Part shown: positions 7,776 to 15,324 of the stretch, in pieces
Layout: the number at the start of each line of letters is the position of its first letter
Position numbering within the stretch: position 1 is the first letter of the stretch
From: a virus
Strand: one strand, 5' to 3'
DNA length: 27,883 nucleotides
Virus record (IMG/VR): IMGVR_UViG_3300025010_000203
Coordinates: 1-27,883 of that record
Program-made: the position numbers and the translations under genes
Notes under the pieces: model-generated
The model's database searches: none
What the model was told of the DNA's origin: nothing
What the model saw: only the letters and a program-made list of their open reading frames with translations

Positions 7776-10142
7776 ATGGCAACTCAAACATTTTATCGTC
7801 AGGGCGTAGATATTTACAACGCCTCGAATAATCAAAAAATAGGGGCTACGGACTGGGCAAAGAATTGGACAGGGCGAGCCACGGAAGTGAAAGCGCCAAC
7901 GGTGCCAACTGGTGGCAGTTTTCAGTTGAATCCGAACTATAATCCGAACGACCAGAACGTAAACCGCTACATCCCAGCCGAACAGTCCGCAAATTCTACT
8001 CCCATTGCGATAGGACTGCCCCAGAATAAACAAAGTGGGGGTGTTTCGATAGTTGACCCATTCGCAGGCAAGAACCCCACAGTGAGCGTTATAGAGCCAA
8101 ATTTTGGCAACGGTAAAGTTGACATAATTGGAAATAATCAGCCTAATCAGAACAAAATAGCACCAACACCGACCCCGACACCGCAAAACACGGCTCCCGA
8201 GGCACAGCAAAAGCAATTCTACCGCATAGGGCAGACTATTTTTGATGCAAGCACCGATAAGGCTATAACCCCCGATGACTGGGCAAAAAACTGGACTGGC
8301 AGGGCTTCTGAGATACAAAAAGGCTATCAGGCCATACCAGACCCGAGTAAAATCAACCAATTTACCAGATATCAGAAAATTGGCAACACCATGTACGGCA
8401 TACCAGTAAACGGAGGCGCTGGTGCAGGTGATATGAGCGGAGCTGATCAGGGCGTTCCAAGCGCAGGTATTCCATTCGATACACAAGACCAAGGCATTCG
8501 GGATATTCTGACATACGCAGGGCAAGCAGATCTGTCGCCTGAGCAAACACTAAGTCTTTTAAATGCTTATAACCAAGTGTCATCTGACGAGAGAAGCAAA
8601 ATTGAGAATGACCTTGGCATTCCTGACGTAGTTAACAGTCTATACACAAAGCCGAGCAAGACCAGCGAACAAATATACCAAGAAGCATACAACTCCTCGG
8701 AATTGCCGAACCTGAAAAATCAGATTGCGGAAATTGACAAGAAAATTGCCGAGAAAAAAGAGCAGATAACGGCAGGCACGGCCGAATTGCAAAACAACCC
8801 ATGGTTGAGCCAAGCTTCAAGGGGTGGCAGAATAAGAAATTTGAATGAAACAGCACAGAGCGAACTGAATAACCTCCTAGACGAGCGCCAAGGTTATCTT
8901 GACACCTATAACGGCGGAGTGGATGAAATCGAAAAAGTGATGACAAGATATGCCAGCCAGCTGGAAGAAGACCAGACCCTAAACGCCAGCAAATTGAATT
9001 ATTTATTGAATCAAGCCGAAAAACAGGTGACGGCATTGACTCAGTCTAAACAGGCTGAGAATTTGCGGTACGTTCCTGACTATTTAAAAGCCAAGGCAGA
9101 CAAAAACCTTGATAAATTATCATACGAGGCGACTAAGCAACAGCTTGAACTTCAAAAGCTGGGGCTTGATATTGATAAAGCTAAAAGAGAAACTGGCGAC
9201 CTACCGACATCCGTAGCAGGCCGAGTAGATAAGATTGCCAACCAGTTTGATGGTGAGCAAACCGTGAAGAATTATGCCCAATTAGTCGAGAGCGTAAACA
9301 TGATCAGCCAGATACCAGACGATACCAAAAACCCAGCTGATAACCAAGCCTTGATTTATGCATTCGCCAAGGCAATGGATCCAACCAGCGTAGTCCGAGA
9401 GGGCGAGTATGCCACGGTGCAAAAATATGCGCAGAGCTGGATTGAGAGCTTCGGATTTAACGCTATGAGGGTAGTAAATAACCAGCAATTCTTATCACAG
9501 CAAGCCGTTCAGAACATAAAGGCCACGATTGCCAAAAAGTTTACTGGCACGGAATCATCATACAAAAACCTGACCAACGAATATGGCCGAAGAATTGACC
9601 GCATAACTGGAAAGGCTGATGGAACCGATTATATCAGTAATTATTCTGGTGGATTAATGCAGGAAGATAGTCGGCCAACGCTCGATATCGGTCAAGAAGC
9701 AGGGTTCTCGGATGAGGAAATCCAAGAAGCAATAAAACAGCAAGGTGAATCAGCGGTCAGACAATGGCTACTGAGTAAAAAAAAAATGAGTAGCGCCTCC
9801 ACGACAGGAATGAGAACCGATCGTCACAACAACCCGACAGCATTCACGACCGACATAGCAAAACAGGCAGGGTTGAAAGAGGGTGTGGATTATGAAGTAG
9901 GCGACCCATTTCCGAATAACCCGAACCTGAAAACTGCAACTATTCTCGGTGACCCGATCGCAACCACGATAAAAGTGATTGACAAAATCGGCTTCCAGAC
10001 AGCGAGCGGAAAACAAAGATGGTCGTACATCAACATGCCAAAGAGCCAATGGGATGGAATGACCTACCAGCAAAAGAAAAACACCATCGCAAAAATGTAT
10101 ACCAATGAGGGCGGTTCTCAATTAAAACAATATTTTGCATAA
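7776..10142 (+). CDS. Large internal/ejection-type virion protein with duplicated N-terminal motif
   Basis: 788 aa. Residues 6-38 and about 147-181 repeat the motif 'FYRxGxxI(Y/F)(N/D)AS...DWAKNWTGRA', linked by a Pro/Gln/Asn-rich spacer with TPTPTPTP. Residues about 300-460 are long helices (LKNQIAEIDKKIAEKKEQITAG and similar), probably coiled coil. Residues about 520-560 contain 'NQALIYAFAKAMDPTSVVREGEYATVQKYA', a pattern seen in phage tail-tip and internal virion proteins. A C-terminal globular unit begins at MRTDRHNNPTAFTTDIAK. The combination of size, helices and position suggests a protein carried in the head and released into the cell during DNA entry. No lytic enzyme motif is evident. 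Confidence 0.6.
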   Translation: MATQTFYRQGVDIYNASNNQKIGATDWAKNWTGRATEVKAPTVPTGGSFQLNPNYNPNDQNVNRYIPAEQSANSTPIAIGLPQNKQSGGVSIVDPFAGKNPTVSVIEPNFGNGKVDIIGNNQPNQNKIAPTPTPTPQNTAPEAQQKQFYRIGQTIFDASTDKAITPDDWAKNWTGRASEIQKGYQAIPDPSKINQFTRYQKIGNTMYGIPVNGGAGAGDMSGADQGVPSAGIPFDTQDQGIRDILTYAGQADLSPEQTLSLLNAYNQVSSDERSKIENDLGIPDVVNSLYTKPSKTSEQIYQEAYNSSELPNLKNQIAEIDKKIAEKKEQITAGTAELQNNPWLSQASRGGRIRNLNETAQSELNNLLDERQGYLDTYNGGVDEIEKVMTRYASQLEEDQTLNASKLNYLLNQAEKQVTALTQSKQAENLRYVPDYLKAKADKNLDKLSYEATKQQLELQKLGLDIDKAKRETGDLPTSVAGRVDKIANQFDGEQTVKNYAQLVESVNMISQIPDDTKNPADNQALIYAFAKAMDPTSVVREGEYATVQKYAQSWIESFGFNAMRVVNNQQFLSQQAVQNIKATIAKKFTGTESSYKNLTNEYGRRIDRITGKADGTDYISNYSGGLMQEDSRPTLDIGQEAGFSDEEIQEAIKQQGESAVRQWLLSKKKMSSASTTGMRTDRHNNPTAFTTDIAKQAGLKEGVDYEVGDPFPNNPNLKTATILGDPIATTIKVIDKIGFQTASGKQRWSYINMPKSQWDGMTYQQKKNTIAKMYTNEGGSQLKQYFA

Positions 10143-10149
10143 CAAAAAT

Positions 10150-12408
10150 ATGGCCAATAGATTATTACAAGAAATGCAGGCTACGCCTGCGCCAAAAGGT
10201 TCTACACAGAACAGATTACTCCAAGAAATGGGCGATTTTCAAGCTAGCCCGACCCAAAACAGCGAATGGGCAAGCAAATACGCAAACCTAAACCCGACAT
10301 GGTCGGGAGCTGAAAAAGAGGGCGGATTTTATAATAATGCCGAGCAATTTGGGCAAGGTATTGTTAAAGGCGGAATATCAACGCTCAGAGGAGCCAGCAC
10401 GCTTGGTGAAAATATAATTAAAGGCATAGGCAGAATAGTTACCCCAAAAAGCTGGGAGGAAAAGCTTGGCTTTGCGAAGACCGAAAAATCTTCCGCCGAC
10501 CAACTGGTAAACGCCGTAGAGCGAAAGCTTGGAATGGCCGAGGGCAACCTGACAAAACCAGATGACAACCCGTGGGAAAAGGCAGGCTTCATGACTGAGC
10601 AGATATTGGAATTTTTTGCGCCAAGCGCCAAGATAGCAAAGTTGGAAAAAGGCGCAAACCTTTTGACCCGAACGGCGATTGAGGCAACGGCGATAGGTGG
10701 CCAGACCGCAATACAAAAAGGAGCGTTTGATGATGACGCTAAGACAGGTGCCTTGATAGGTGCCGCTTTTCCGCTTGCTGGTGCCGCTTTTTCTGCATTG
10801 GCAAAACCGATAAAGAGTGCGATGGGAAAAAGTGTTACCAAGTCGAGCGAGGAGGGATTATTTAAAATTATTAAACCATACAAATCCGACATCGATAACG
10901 GCTTTGATGTTAAAAATATATTTAAGCATGACGTGAGCGGAAACCTCGGGCAGATTTTGGCAAAGACGGAAAACAAATTGAATGGCTTGTACGCTCAACT
11001 GAAAACAGGATTGAAAAACTCAAACGTCGAAACCGATCTGGCCAAGGTACTGAAAGAAACCGAAAAAAGATTATTCAATAAAAGCCTTGGAGCCAAAACA
11101 GTAGACGGCATACGCACGGAAGCGCAAGCTAAGCTCGGGCAAGGGATAAACGATGAGGTGTTTAAAAACTTTGCAGACGCTGGTGGCATAAAAAGAATAT
11201 TTAAAAACTTAGTGGATGATGTGGCAGACGTAACCGAGGGAAGCTATAAAGCAGGGTTGTACGAATCGAACCTGATCAAGCAGGGCGCTGGCACGAAAGG
11301 CGCATGGCACTGGCTTACTTCGCCAGATGCAAAACCGATCGAAACAGTTTATAACACTTTTTACGATGTGCTTAAAAAAGAGATTGAAACAGTCGGAAAA
11401 CAATCAGGCGTGAAAAATATCGGGGAACTGAATAAAGCCATGAGCGAGCTGATACCGATTAAGAGCGCAGTCATCCGCAGAATGCCAGTTGCAGACCGAA
11501 ACAACGCATTAAGCCTTACTGATTCGATACTTGGACTAGGCGCAGTATTTAACCCGAAAGCCTTGGCGCTTCTCGGGATTTCAAAGTTATCAAAGAGCGG
11601 TCGCTTTATGTCATTTTTACATCGGGCAGGCGAAAACTTACAAAAACCAGCGCAAAGGGGGGCAATCGGCGAGCGCATATTCGGTGGGAATATTGATGAT
11701 TTAAAAAATATGCCAGCTGGGTTAAGCATAAAAGACGTGTCCGTGAAAGCGCAAAACGTGAAAAAATTTGTAACCGAAAAGAACCCGAGCAAAGCGGTCG
11801 AAGCTATGGCCGACAAAGAACTTGAAGCGCTTGGGATGAAACTTGAATATAATGATATGTTTGACGGATATGATATTTTATGGGAAAAAGCGCCGACCGA
11901 CATTAAAGAAGCCCAAGACAGACTGGCAGGAATTCTCGATGAATTTGAAATCCCTTACAAAACAAACCAAGACGGAACAATAAAAATGTATCACGGCACA
12001 GATAGCAAGAGCGCAAAAAGCATTGCCGATGATGGCTTCGAGTCAGGCACTTTTTTGTCTAGCGTGATCGATGAAGAAGTCGGAGGAGTAAATGGCGCTT
12101 CGTATTATGGTGATACGATTGTGTCGGCAAATGTTGACCCGAGAACATTAGCATTCCGAACTAACGGCGAATTTTATATTGATAAAGACGGCGGAGTAAA
12201 AAATATAATTATAGAGGGCAAAAAGGCGCTGAGAAAAACCGACCCCAAAATTCTCGAACTCGAAGACACCGTAAATCGCCTGACCGATGATTTTAACAAG
12301 ACAACAAACCAGACGGCCAGAAAACAAAAAGAGAAAGCCATCCAAGAAGCAAAAAAAGAAATAAATAAACTAAAGCTTCGGATTGAGGCTCAAAATAAAT
12401 TAAAATAA
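10150..12408 (+). CDS. Ejection-type protein with candidate ADP-ribosyltransferase domain
   Basis: 752 aa from the ATG after AACAAAAAT; an upstream TTG at 10135 is less likely. The N-terminus repeats NRLLQEM at residues 3-9 and 21-27. Residues about 185-225 include an Ala/Gly-rich amphipathic or membrane-active stretch (GALIGAAFPLAGAAFSALAKPI). The middle is helical. Residues about 609-700 look like a PARP/diphtheria-toxin-type ART: MYHGT (H615), then GFESGTFLS, then ASYYGDTI (Y652/Y653), matching the H-Y core of that fold. The third catalytic position is not certain. The end is a coiled coil. Phage virion proteins with C-terminal ART domains are known; here the enzyme would enter the cell with the DNA. 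The ART call is moderate. Confidence 0.6.
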   Translation: MANRLLQEMQATPAPKGSTQNRLLQEMGDFQASPTQNSEWASKYANLNPTWSGAEKEGGFYNNAEQFGQGIVKGGISTLRGASTLGENIIKGIGRIVTPKSWEEKLGFAKTEKSSADQLVNAVERKLGMAEGNLTKPDDNPWEKAGFMTEQILEFFAPSAKIAKLEKGANLLTRTAIEATAIGGQTAIQKGAFDDDAKTGALIGAAFPLAGAAFSALAKPIKSAMGKSVTKSSEEGLFKIIKPYKSDIDNGFDVKNIFKHDVSGNLGQILAKTENKLNGLYAQLKTGLKNSNVETDLAKVLKETEKRLFNKSLGAKTVDGIRTEAQAKLGQGINDEVFKNFADAGGIKRIFKNLVDDVADVTEGSYKAGLYESNLIKQGAGTKGAWHWLTSPDAKPIETVYNTFYDVLKKEIETVGKQSGVKNIGELNKAMSELIPIKSAVIRRMPVADRNNALSLTDSILGLGAVFNPKALALLGISKLSKSGRFMSFLHRAGENLQKPAQRGAIGERIFGGNIDDLKNMPAGLSIKDVSVKAQNVKKFVTEKNPSKAVEAMADKELEALGMKLEYNDMFDGYDILWEKAPTDIKEAQDRLAGILDEFEIPYKTNQDGTIKMYHGTDSKSAKSIADDGFESGTFLSSVIDEEVGGVNGASYYGDTIVSANVDPRTLAFRTNGEFYIDKDGGVKNIIIEGKKALRKTDPKILELEDTVNRLTDDFNKTTNQTARKQKEKAIQEAKKEINKLKLRIEAQNKLK

Positions 12409-12414
12409 AAAGAT

Positions 12415-12687
12415 ATGACCCAATACCTTGATATTATACTGCAGGTGACAACACTCGGCGGAGTGGCGTTCGCAGTATATAAAACATTTCGCGACCCAGA
12501 CATAGACGCAACAAAAGAAATAGCGATATTAAAAGCGACATGTTTCTTGAAGCACCAAAACATAGACGAGAACATTGTATTGATAAAAAACAATCACCTG
12601 AGGCACATCGAGGAAGACATCGCTTTTTTAAAAAATGAACAGACAAAAATAATCACAATATTGGAAGAAAGACTTCCGAAAAAATAA
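12415..12687 (+). CDS. Small membrane-anchored coiled-coil protein
   Basis: 90 aa. The N-terminus has one hydrophobic stretch (YLDIILQVTTLGGVAFAVYKTF, residues 4-25), followed by a long charged helix with heptad-like spacing (LRHIEEDIAFLKNEQTKIITILEERL). This one-membrane-helix plus coiled-coil plan resembles XhlA-type holin accessory proteins and some phage envelope proteins. It closes the virion module 6 nt after the ejection protein and precedes the zinc cassette. A lysis-accessory or virion role is possible. No SD. Confidence 0.62.
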   Translation: MTQYLDIILQVTTLGGVAFAVYKTFRDPDIDATKEIAILKATCFLKHQNIDENIVLIKNNHLRHIEEDIAFLKNEQTKIITILEERLPKK

Positions 12688-12711
12688 TTGTTTTTTAAAA
12701 AGGAGGCCGTA

Positions 12712-12966
12712 ATGAACGACAGACGCATAATATCTAAGTGGCATAAAGAAATTTTTATACATTGTATAAAAAGAAAAAAAACAAACAGACCGATAACGGA
12801 AAGGAGAAAAAAAATGGATCACGAAACTTGCCCAAAATGCGAAAAAGAGATTTATGGCAGAGAGGGAAAATTCAAATGCTACCTGTGCGGTGATTTCAAA
12901 AAGAATTACAATACAGGAAAACTGGAGCTTGTTCTTTACAACGAAACCACCAAGGAGGAAAAATGA
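12712..12966 (+). CDS. Zinc-ribbon microprotein with two SD-preceded in-frame starts
   Basis: 84 aa from ATG 12712, which has a textbook SD (AGGAGG, 12701-12706, 5 nt away). A second in-frame ATG at 12814 also has its own SD (AAGGAG, 12801-12806, 7 nt away) and would give a 50-aa product beginning MDHETCPKCEKEIYG. The zinc ribbon (CPKC then CYLC) lies entirely within the short form. The extra N-terminus is basic (HCIKRKKTNRPITERRKK). Both forms may be made, or the longer reading may be fortuitous. This is the first gene of an SD-led Cys-rich cassette; the stop TGA overlaps the next ATG. Function unknown. Confidence 0.65.
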   Translation: MNDRRIISKWHKEIFIHCIKRKKTNRPITERRKKMDHETCPKCEKEIYGREGKFKCYLCGDFKKNYNTGKLELVLYNETTKEEK

Positions 12967-13169
12967 TTTGCGTTTATCAGCTATTTCCAGTGAAAGACCC
13001 TTATAAAAAAGAGGGCAAAGGCGACTGCTTCAACTGCACTCCTGACGAACGGAACGCAGATTGTGAACAATACATTGGCGCTTCGGAAGTTTATGTGGAG
13101 GTGAAACGATGTCCAGAAAAGAACGGAAGCGAGCAAGGAAGCGGAAAGGTAATCCTGAAAAAATATTAG
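12963..13169 (+). CDS. Cys-rich microprotein
   Basis: 68 aa, started by an ATG overlapping the previous stop (ATGA) with SD AAGGAGG at 12952-12958. Cysteines occur in CFNC (residues 21-24), then DC and RC further on, consistent with a small metal- or disulfide-stabilised fold. The C-terminus (GSEQGSGKVILKKY) overlaps the start of the next gene by 61 nt in another frame. Family not recognised. Confidence 0.6.
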   Translation: MICVYQLFPVKDPYKKEGKGDCFNCTPDERNADCEQYIGASEVYVEVKRCPEKNGSEQGSGKVILKKY

Positions 13170-13429
13170 ATTGGATAACCAATGCCGAGATAAGAAAAAT
13201 ATCAGACGCATTAACACTGAAAGCGATTGCGCACGCAAAAACCTTACCGCTCCATGACAGATTTTTTTGCAAGAAATGCAATGCTCTTTATTGCCTAAAC
13301 AATGACGGCAATGTGCGCTACTGCAAAGAGTGTCGGTTTAACATCAAGCCGAAAGAAAAAACAAAAGGTTGCACTTGGGTCGGTTGCATTAAAAAAGTGC
13401 AAGACATAAGAAATTGTGAAAACCATTAA
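13109..13429 (+). CDS. Zinc-ribbon protein with basic N-terminus
   Basis: 106 aa with a strong SD (GGAGGTG about 8 nt before the ATG). The N-terminus is very basic (MSRKERKRARKRKGNPEK). A helix follows, then CKKC with CKEC about 20 residues later and a third pair CTWVGC, so one zinc ribbon plus extra cysteines. The basic arm and ribbon suggest nucleic-acid or protein binding, but no specific family is recognised. It overlaps the preceding gene and is followed after 11 nt by the next SD-led gene. Confidence 0.65.
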   Translation: MSRKERKRARKRKGNPEKILDWITNAEIRKISDALTLKAIAHAKTLPLHDRFFCKKCNALYCLNNDGNVRYCKECRFNIKPKEKTKGCTWVGCIKKVQDIRNCENH

Positions 13430-13440
13430 AGGAGGTTATT

Positions 13441-13677
13441 ATGAACACAAGCTTAACGAACGGCGCTAAGTTTTATAGATGTCCGCATTGCACAAATTTG
13501 GTAAGTGAAAATTTTGTTGGAGAAAACAACAAAATAAAATGCAACGGAATAATATTGCACAAGCTGGCATACAAGTTTTGTGGGATGACGTTCAGCGCAG
13601 AGCCTTACAACCTTTTTATTTGGAATACAGAAAATGAGCGTTTTAAAAAAGAAATCTCAGCAAAACATTGGTGGTAA
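13441..13677 (+). CDS. Zinc-ribbon protein, last of the SD-led cassette
   Basis: 78 aa preceded by AAAGGAGGTTATT-ATG, an SD nearly complementary to the canonical 16S tail. The ribbon is CPHC (residues 15-18), with later Cys in IKCNG and FCGM. The segment after the ribbon contains 'FIWN', loosely reminiscent of Lar-type restriction-alleviation proteins (C..C ... WN), but spacing and length do not clearly match. It ends 13 nt before a hairpin that would terminate the cassette. Confidence 0.62.
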   Translation: MNTSLTNGAKFYRCPHCTNLVSENFVGENNKIKCNGIILHKLAYKFCGMTFSAEPYNLFIWNTENERFKKEISAKHWW

Positions 13678-13689
13678 AACCTCTTAAAC

Positions 13690-13710
13690 TGGGCAATACT
13701 AAATTGCCCA
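13690..13710 (+). terminator. Hairpin ending the zinc-ribbon cassette
   Basis: TGGGCAAT (13690-13697), loop ACTAA, ATTGCCCA (13703-13710), followed by TAAAAAATAT. The stem is a perfect 8 bp. The T-run expected of an intrinsic terminator is missing, so it could also be a processing or stabilising element between the cassette and the lysis genes. Confidence 0.55.
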
Positions 13711-13739
13711 TAAAAAATATAAATAATTAACATAAAATT

Positions 13740-14414
13740 ATGATCAAACTGCGTTTACCGCTTAAAGACATTTTTATTACACAGCCATTCGGCGTGAATT
13801 ATTTAGATTTTTATCAACAGATGGGATTGCCGTATCACCCTGGGGTAGACTTTAAGGCTAGAAATGGCTGTGCGCTGTACGCTTCAAATGGCGGTAAAGT
13901 TACGAGAAGCGGATTATTCAGTGACGGAGGTATTGGAATAGAAATAGAACACCAGAGCGGACACTCGACATTTTATTATCATTTAAAAGAAAGCCTTGTG
14001 TCAATCGGCGAGGGCATAGTCGCTGGTGACCAGATCGGAATATGTGACAACACAGGAAAATATACAACAGGCGACCATCTACACTTCGAGCTTCGGGTAA
14101 ACGGCGAGAAAATAAACCCAGCGCCGTATTTTAATCACAACTACCTAGGCGATGAGATAAACCCGAAAGACTGGGATAAGTCAAGGTGCTACCATCGATA
14201 CTACCGTGGCAGGCCGAAAGGCGGATATCAGAACGAAGTCAGAATACTCGGGATACTGACGGCCAAAGGAATATGGCCGACAGCTGAAAAGATAAATGCC
14301 TTAGTGTACGGCGGTTGGGATTTGGAGGCCGTGATAAACCCAGCCATGTACGGAATATGGAGCCAGCTAAAAAAAGACGAGTACGTGGAGAAAGGATTGA
14401 GGCCATTCAATTAA
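13740..14414 (+). CDS. M23-family peptidase, phage endolysin
   Basis: 224 aa. The zinc-binding motifs of M23 metallopeptidases are present: HPGVD (H33, D37), YYHL (H81) and HLHFE (H113, H115). These enzymes cut peptide cross-links in peptidoglycan. The catalytic domain covers residues about 8-132. The remaining ~90 aa (NPKDWDKSRCYHRYY to GLRPFN) form an extra C-terminal region that may bind wall material. There is no signal peptide, so release would need the holin encoded just downstream. No SD precedes the ATG, unlike the four genes before it. Confidence 0.88.
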   Translation: MIKLRLPLKDIFITQPFGVNYLDFYQQMGLPYHPGVDFKARNGCALYASNGGKVTRSGLFSDGGIGIEIEHQSGHSTFYYHLKESLVSIGEGIVAGDQIGICDNTGKYTTGDHLHFELRVNGEKINPAPYFNHNYLGDEINPKDWDKSRCYHRYYRGRPKGGYQNEVRILGILTAKGIWPTAEKINALVYGGWDLEAVINPAMYGIWSQLKKDEYVEKGLRPFN

Positions 14415-14418
14415 AAAA

Positions 14419-14556
14419 ATGTTTAAAAAGATAATTAAAATAATTTTTATTTACGCACCACTGACGTGGTTTTATTACATACTCACGATCACGTGGTACG
14501 ATTTATATCACAAAAATATATGGAAATTATTCTCGGCGTTTTTGTCTCTCTTTTAG
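14419..14556 (+). CDS. Short hydrophobic membrane peptide overlapping the holin
   Basis: 45 aa: a basic N-terminus (MFKKIIK), then a mostly hydrophobic and aromatic body (IIFIYAPLTWFYYILTITWYDLY). The start follows the endolysin stop by 4 nt, with an A-rich leader and no SD. The 3' end overlaps the holin gene by 37 nt in a different frame. It may be a lysis accessory or antiholin-type peptide. Its coding status is suggested by codon continuity and position only. Confidence 0.45.
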   Translation: MFKKIIKIIFIYAPLTWFYYILTITWYDLYHKNIWKLFSAFLSLF

Positions 14557-14747
14557 TAGAGGGCATTAAAAAGAAATTCGGGGCTAAGGGATGGGCAAGC
14601 AGGGCAATCCTGCTCGGAGTAGCGCTTGTGAGCGCAACCATCTATTGGGCTTTAGCAACCACAGGCTATTGGGAAATTATTCTCAAGGTGCTCGTTATCG
14701 CAGGCGCATTCTACGCTTTCATAATCAGAGCGTTCGAACAGGAATAA
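14520..14747 (+). CDS. Holin
   Basis: 75 aa from ATG 14520 (leader CACAAAAATAT); an upstream GTG at 14466 would add an implausible polar extension. Three hydrophobic segments are visible: IILGVFVSLLV, ASRAILLGVALVSATIYWALA and WEIILKVLVIAGAFYAFII, separated by a basic loop (KKKFGAKG). The C-terminus is short and charged. Small size, multiple membrane helices and position directly after an endolysin are the usual signature of a holin, which opens the inner membrane at lysis. A strong terminator follows. Confidence 0.75.
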   Translation: MEIILGVFVSLLVEGIKKKFGAKGWASRAILLGVALVSATIYWALATTGYWEIILKVLVIAGAFYAFIIRAFEQE

Positions 14748-14771
14748 ACAAACCAAAAACCTTGCTCAATT

Positions 14772-14794
14772 AAAGACACTTCGGTGTCTTTTTT
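14772..14794 (+). terminator. Intrinsic terminator with UUCG tetraloop
   Basis: AAAGACAC (14772-14779), loop TTCG, GTGTCTTT (14784-14791), then further T's to 14794. This is a classic Rho-independent terminator and marks the end of the late/lysis transcript. Confidence 0.92.
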
Positions 14795-14817
14795 GATATG
14801 GATAAATAATTGATAAG

Positions 14818-14826
14818 TGCTATAAT
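14818..14826 (+). promoter_or_regulatory. Extended -10 promoter, predicted leaderless
   Basis: TGCTATAAT matches the TGnTATAAT extended -10 consensus. No good -35 is present at 17 nt. The ATG of the HNH gene lies 6 nt after TATAAT, so the predicted +1 coincides with the start codon. Confidence 0.7.
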
Positions 14827-14832
14827 AACATT

Positions 14833-15189
14833 ATGCAAAAAATTATAAAAAATTTTAAAAAACGATATTCCATAGACGAAGACGGATACGTCATTGATTT
14901 GGTAACTGATAAAAACATAAAACACCAATATGCTGTTAGCGGATATAATAGGGTTCGTTTATGGAAAGACGGAAAAAGAAAAGAATATCTAGTCCACAGA
15001 CTAGTGGCATTAACATTTTTAAGAAAGAAAAAAAACAGGACAATAGTTAACCACAAGGACTGCGACAAAAAAAATAATAATGTAAATAATTTAGAATTTT
15101 GTACATATAGCGAAAATGCAATACACGCTTATAATTATTATTTTGTGCTTAAATTAGAAGAAAATAACAAAATAAATAAAAACACTTGA
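14833..15189 (+). CDS. HNH homing endonuclease
   Basis: 118 aa. An N-terminal NUMOD4-like part (YSIDEDGYVIDLVTDKNI, GYNRVRLWKDGK) leads into the HNH core: VHRLVALTF (H55), IVNHKDCDKKNNNVNNLEF (H74 and the Asn-rich stretch) and ENAIHAYN (H98). Free-standing HNH endonucleases spread by cutting cognate sites and are frequent in phages. It has its own promoter after the lysis terminator, so it is transcribed apart from the late genes. Its stop codon overlaps the -35 of the next promoter. The start repeats ATGCAAAAAATTAT, also found at two other genes. Confidence 0.85.
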   Translation: MQKIIKNFKKRYSIDEDGYVIDLVTDKNIKHQYAVSGYNRVRLWKDGKRKEYLVHRLVALTFLRKKKNRTIVNHKDCDKKNNNVNNLEFCTYSENAIHAYNYYFVLKLEENNKINKNT

Positions 15190-15214
15190 CAAATGTTATA
15201 ACAACTGATATGAT
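15186..15214 (+). promoter_or_regulatory. Strong sigma70 promoter with palindromic spacer
   Basis: TTGACA (15186-15191), 17-nt spacer, TATGAT (15209-15214), with TG one base upstream of the -10. The spacer contains the perfect palindrome TGTTATAACA (15194-15203), a candidate operator. A near copy lies at 19040-19068. Predicted +1 is about 15221, at the foot of a structured RNA. Confidence 0.88.
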
Positions 15215-15222
15215 AACAATAA

Positions 15223-15315
15223 GCATGGGGAAACATGCAAGCCGAAAGGGTGATGGTTGCCGATAAATAAGCGCTCGATACGAGCAGGCTATAAAACCCA
15301 TCACCCAGACGGCAA
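15223..15315 (+). ncRNA. Structured 5' leader RNA, unknown class
   Basis: Starting about 2 nt after the predicted +1, the RNA folds as follows. Hairpin A is GCATG/CATGC (15223-15238). The closing helix is GCCG (15241-15244) with CGGC (15310-15313). A symmetric AAA/AGA internal loop follows, then GGGTGATGG (15248-15256) with CCATCACCC (15298-15306), a perfect 9 bp. Inside is a hairpin GCTCG/CGAGC (15273-15285), extended by AGC/GCT. An alternative pairing TTGCCG (15257-15262) with CGGCAA (15310-15315) would break the main helix, hinting at a switch. A 13-codon ORF starts at 15225. It does not match the riboswitch consensus sequences I know. The next gene starts 9 nt downstream. Confidence 0.72.
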
Positions 15316-15324
15316 TATAAAAAT

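Noticed and set aside
14833-15189. Group I intron or intein around the HNH genes
   Set aside because: The flanking genes are complete, no split gene rejoins across any of the three HNH genes, and no intein splice motifs are seen; they look free-standing.
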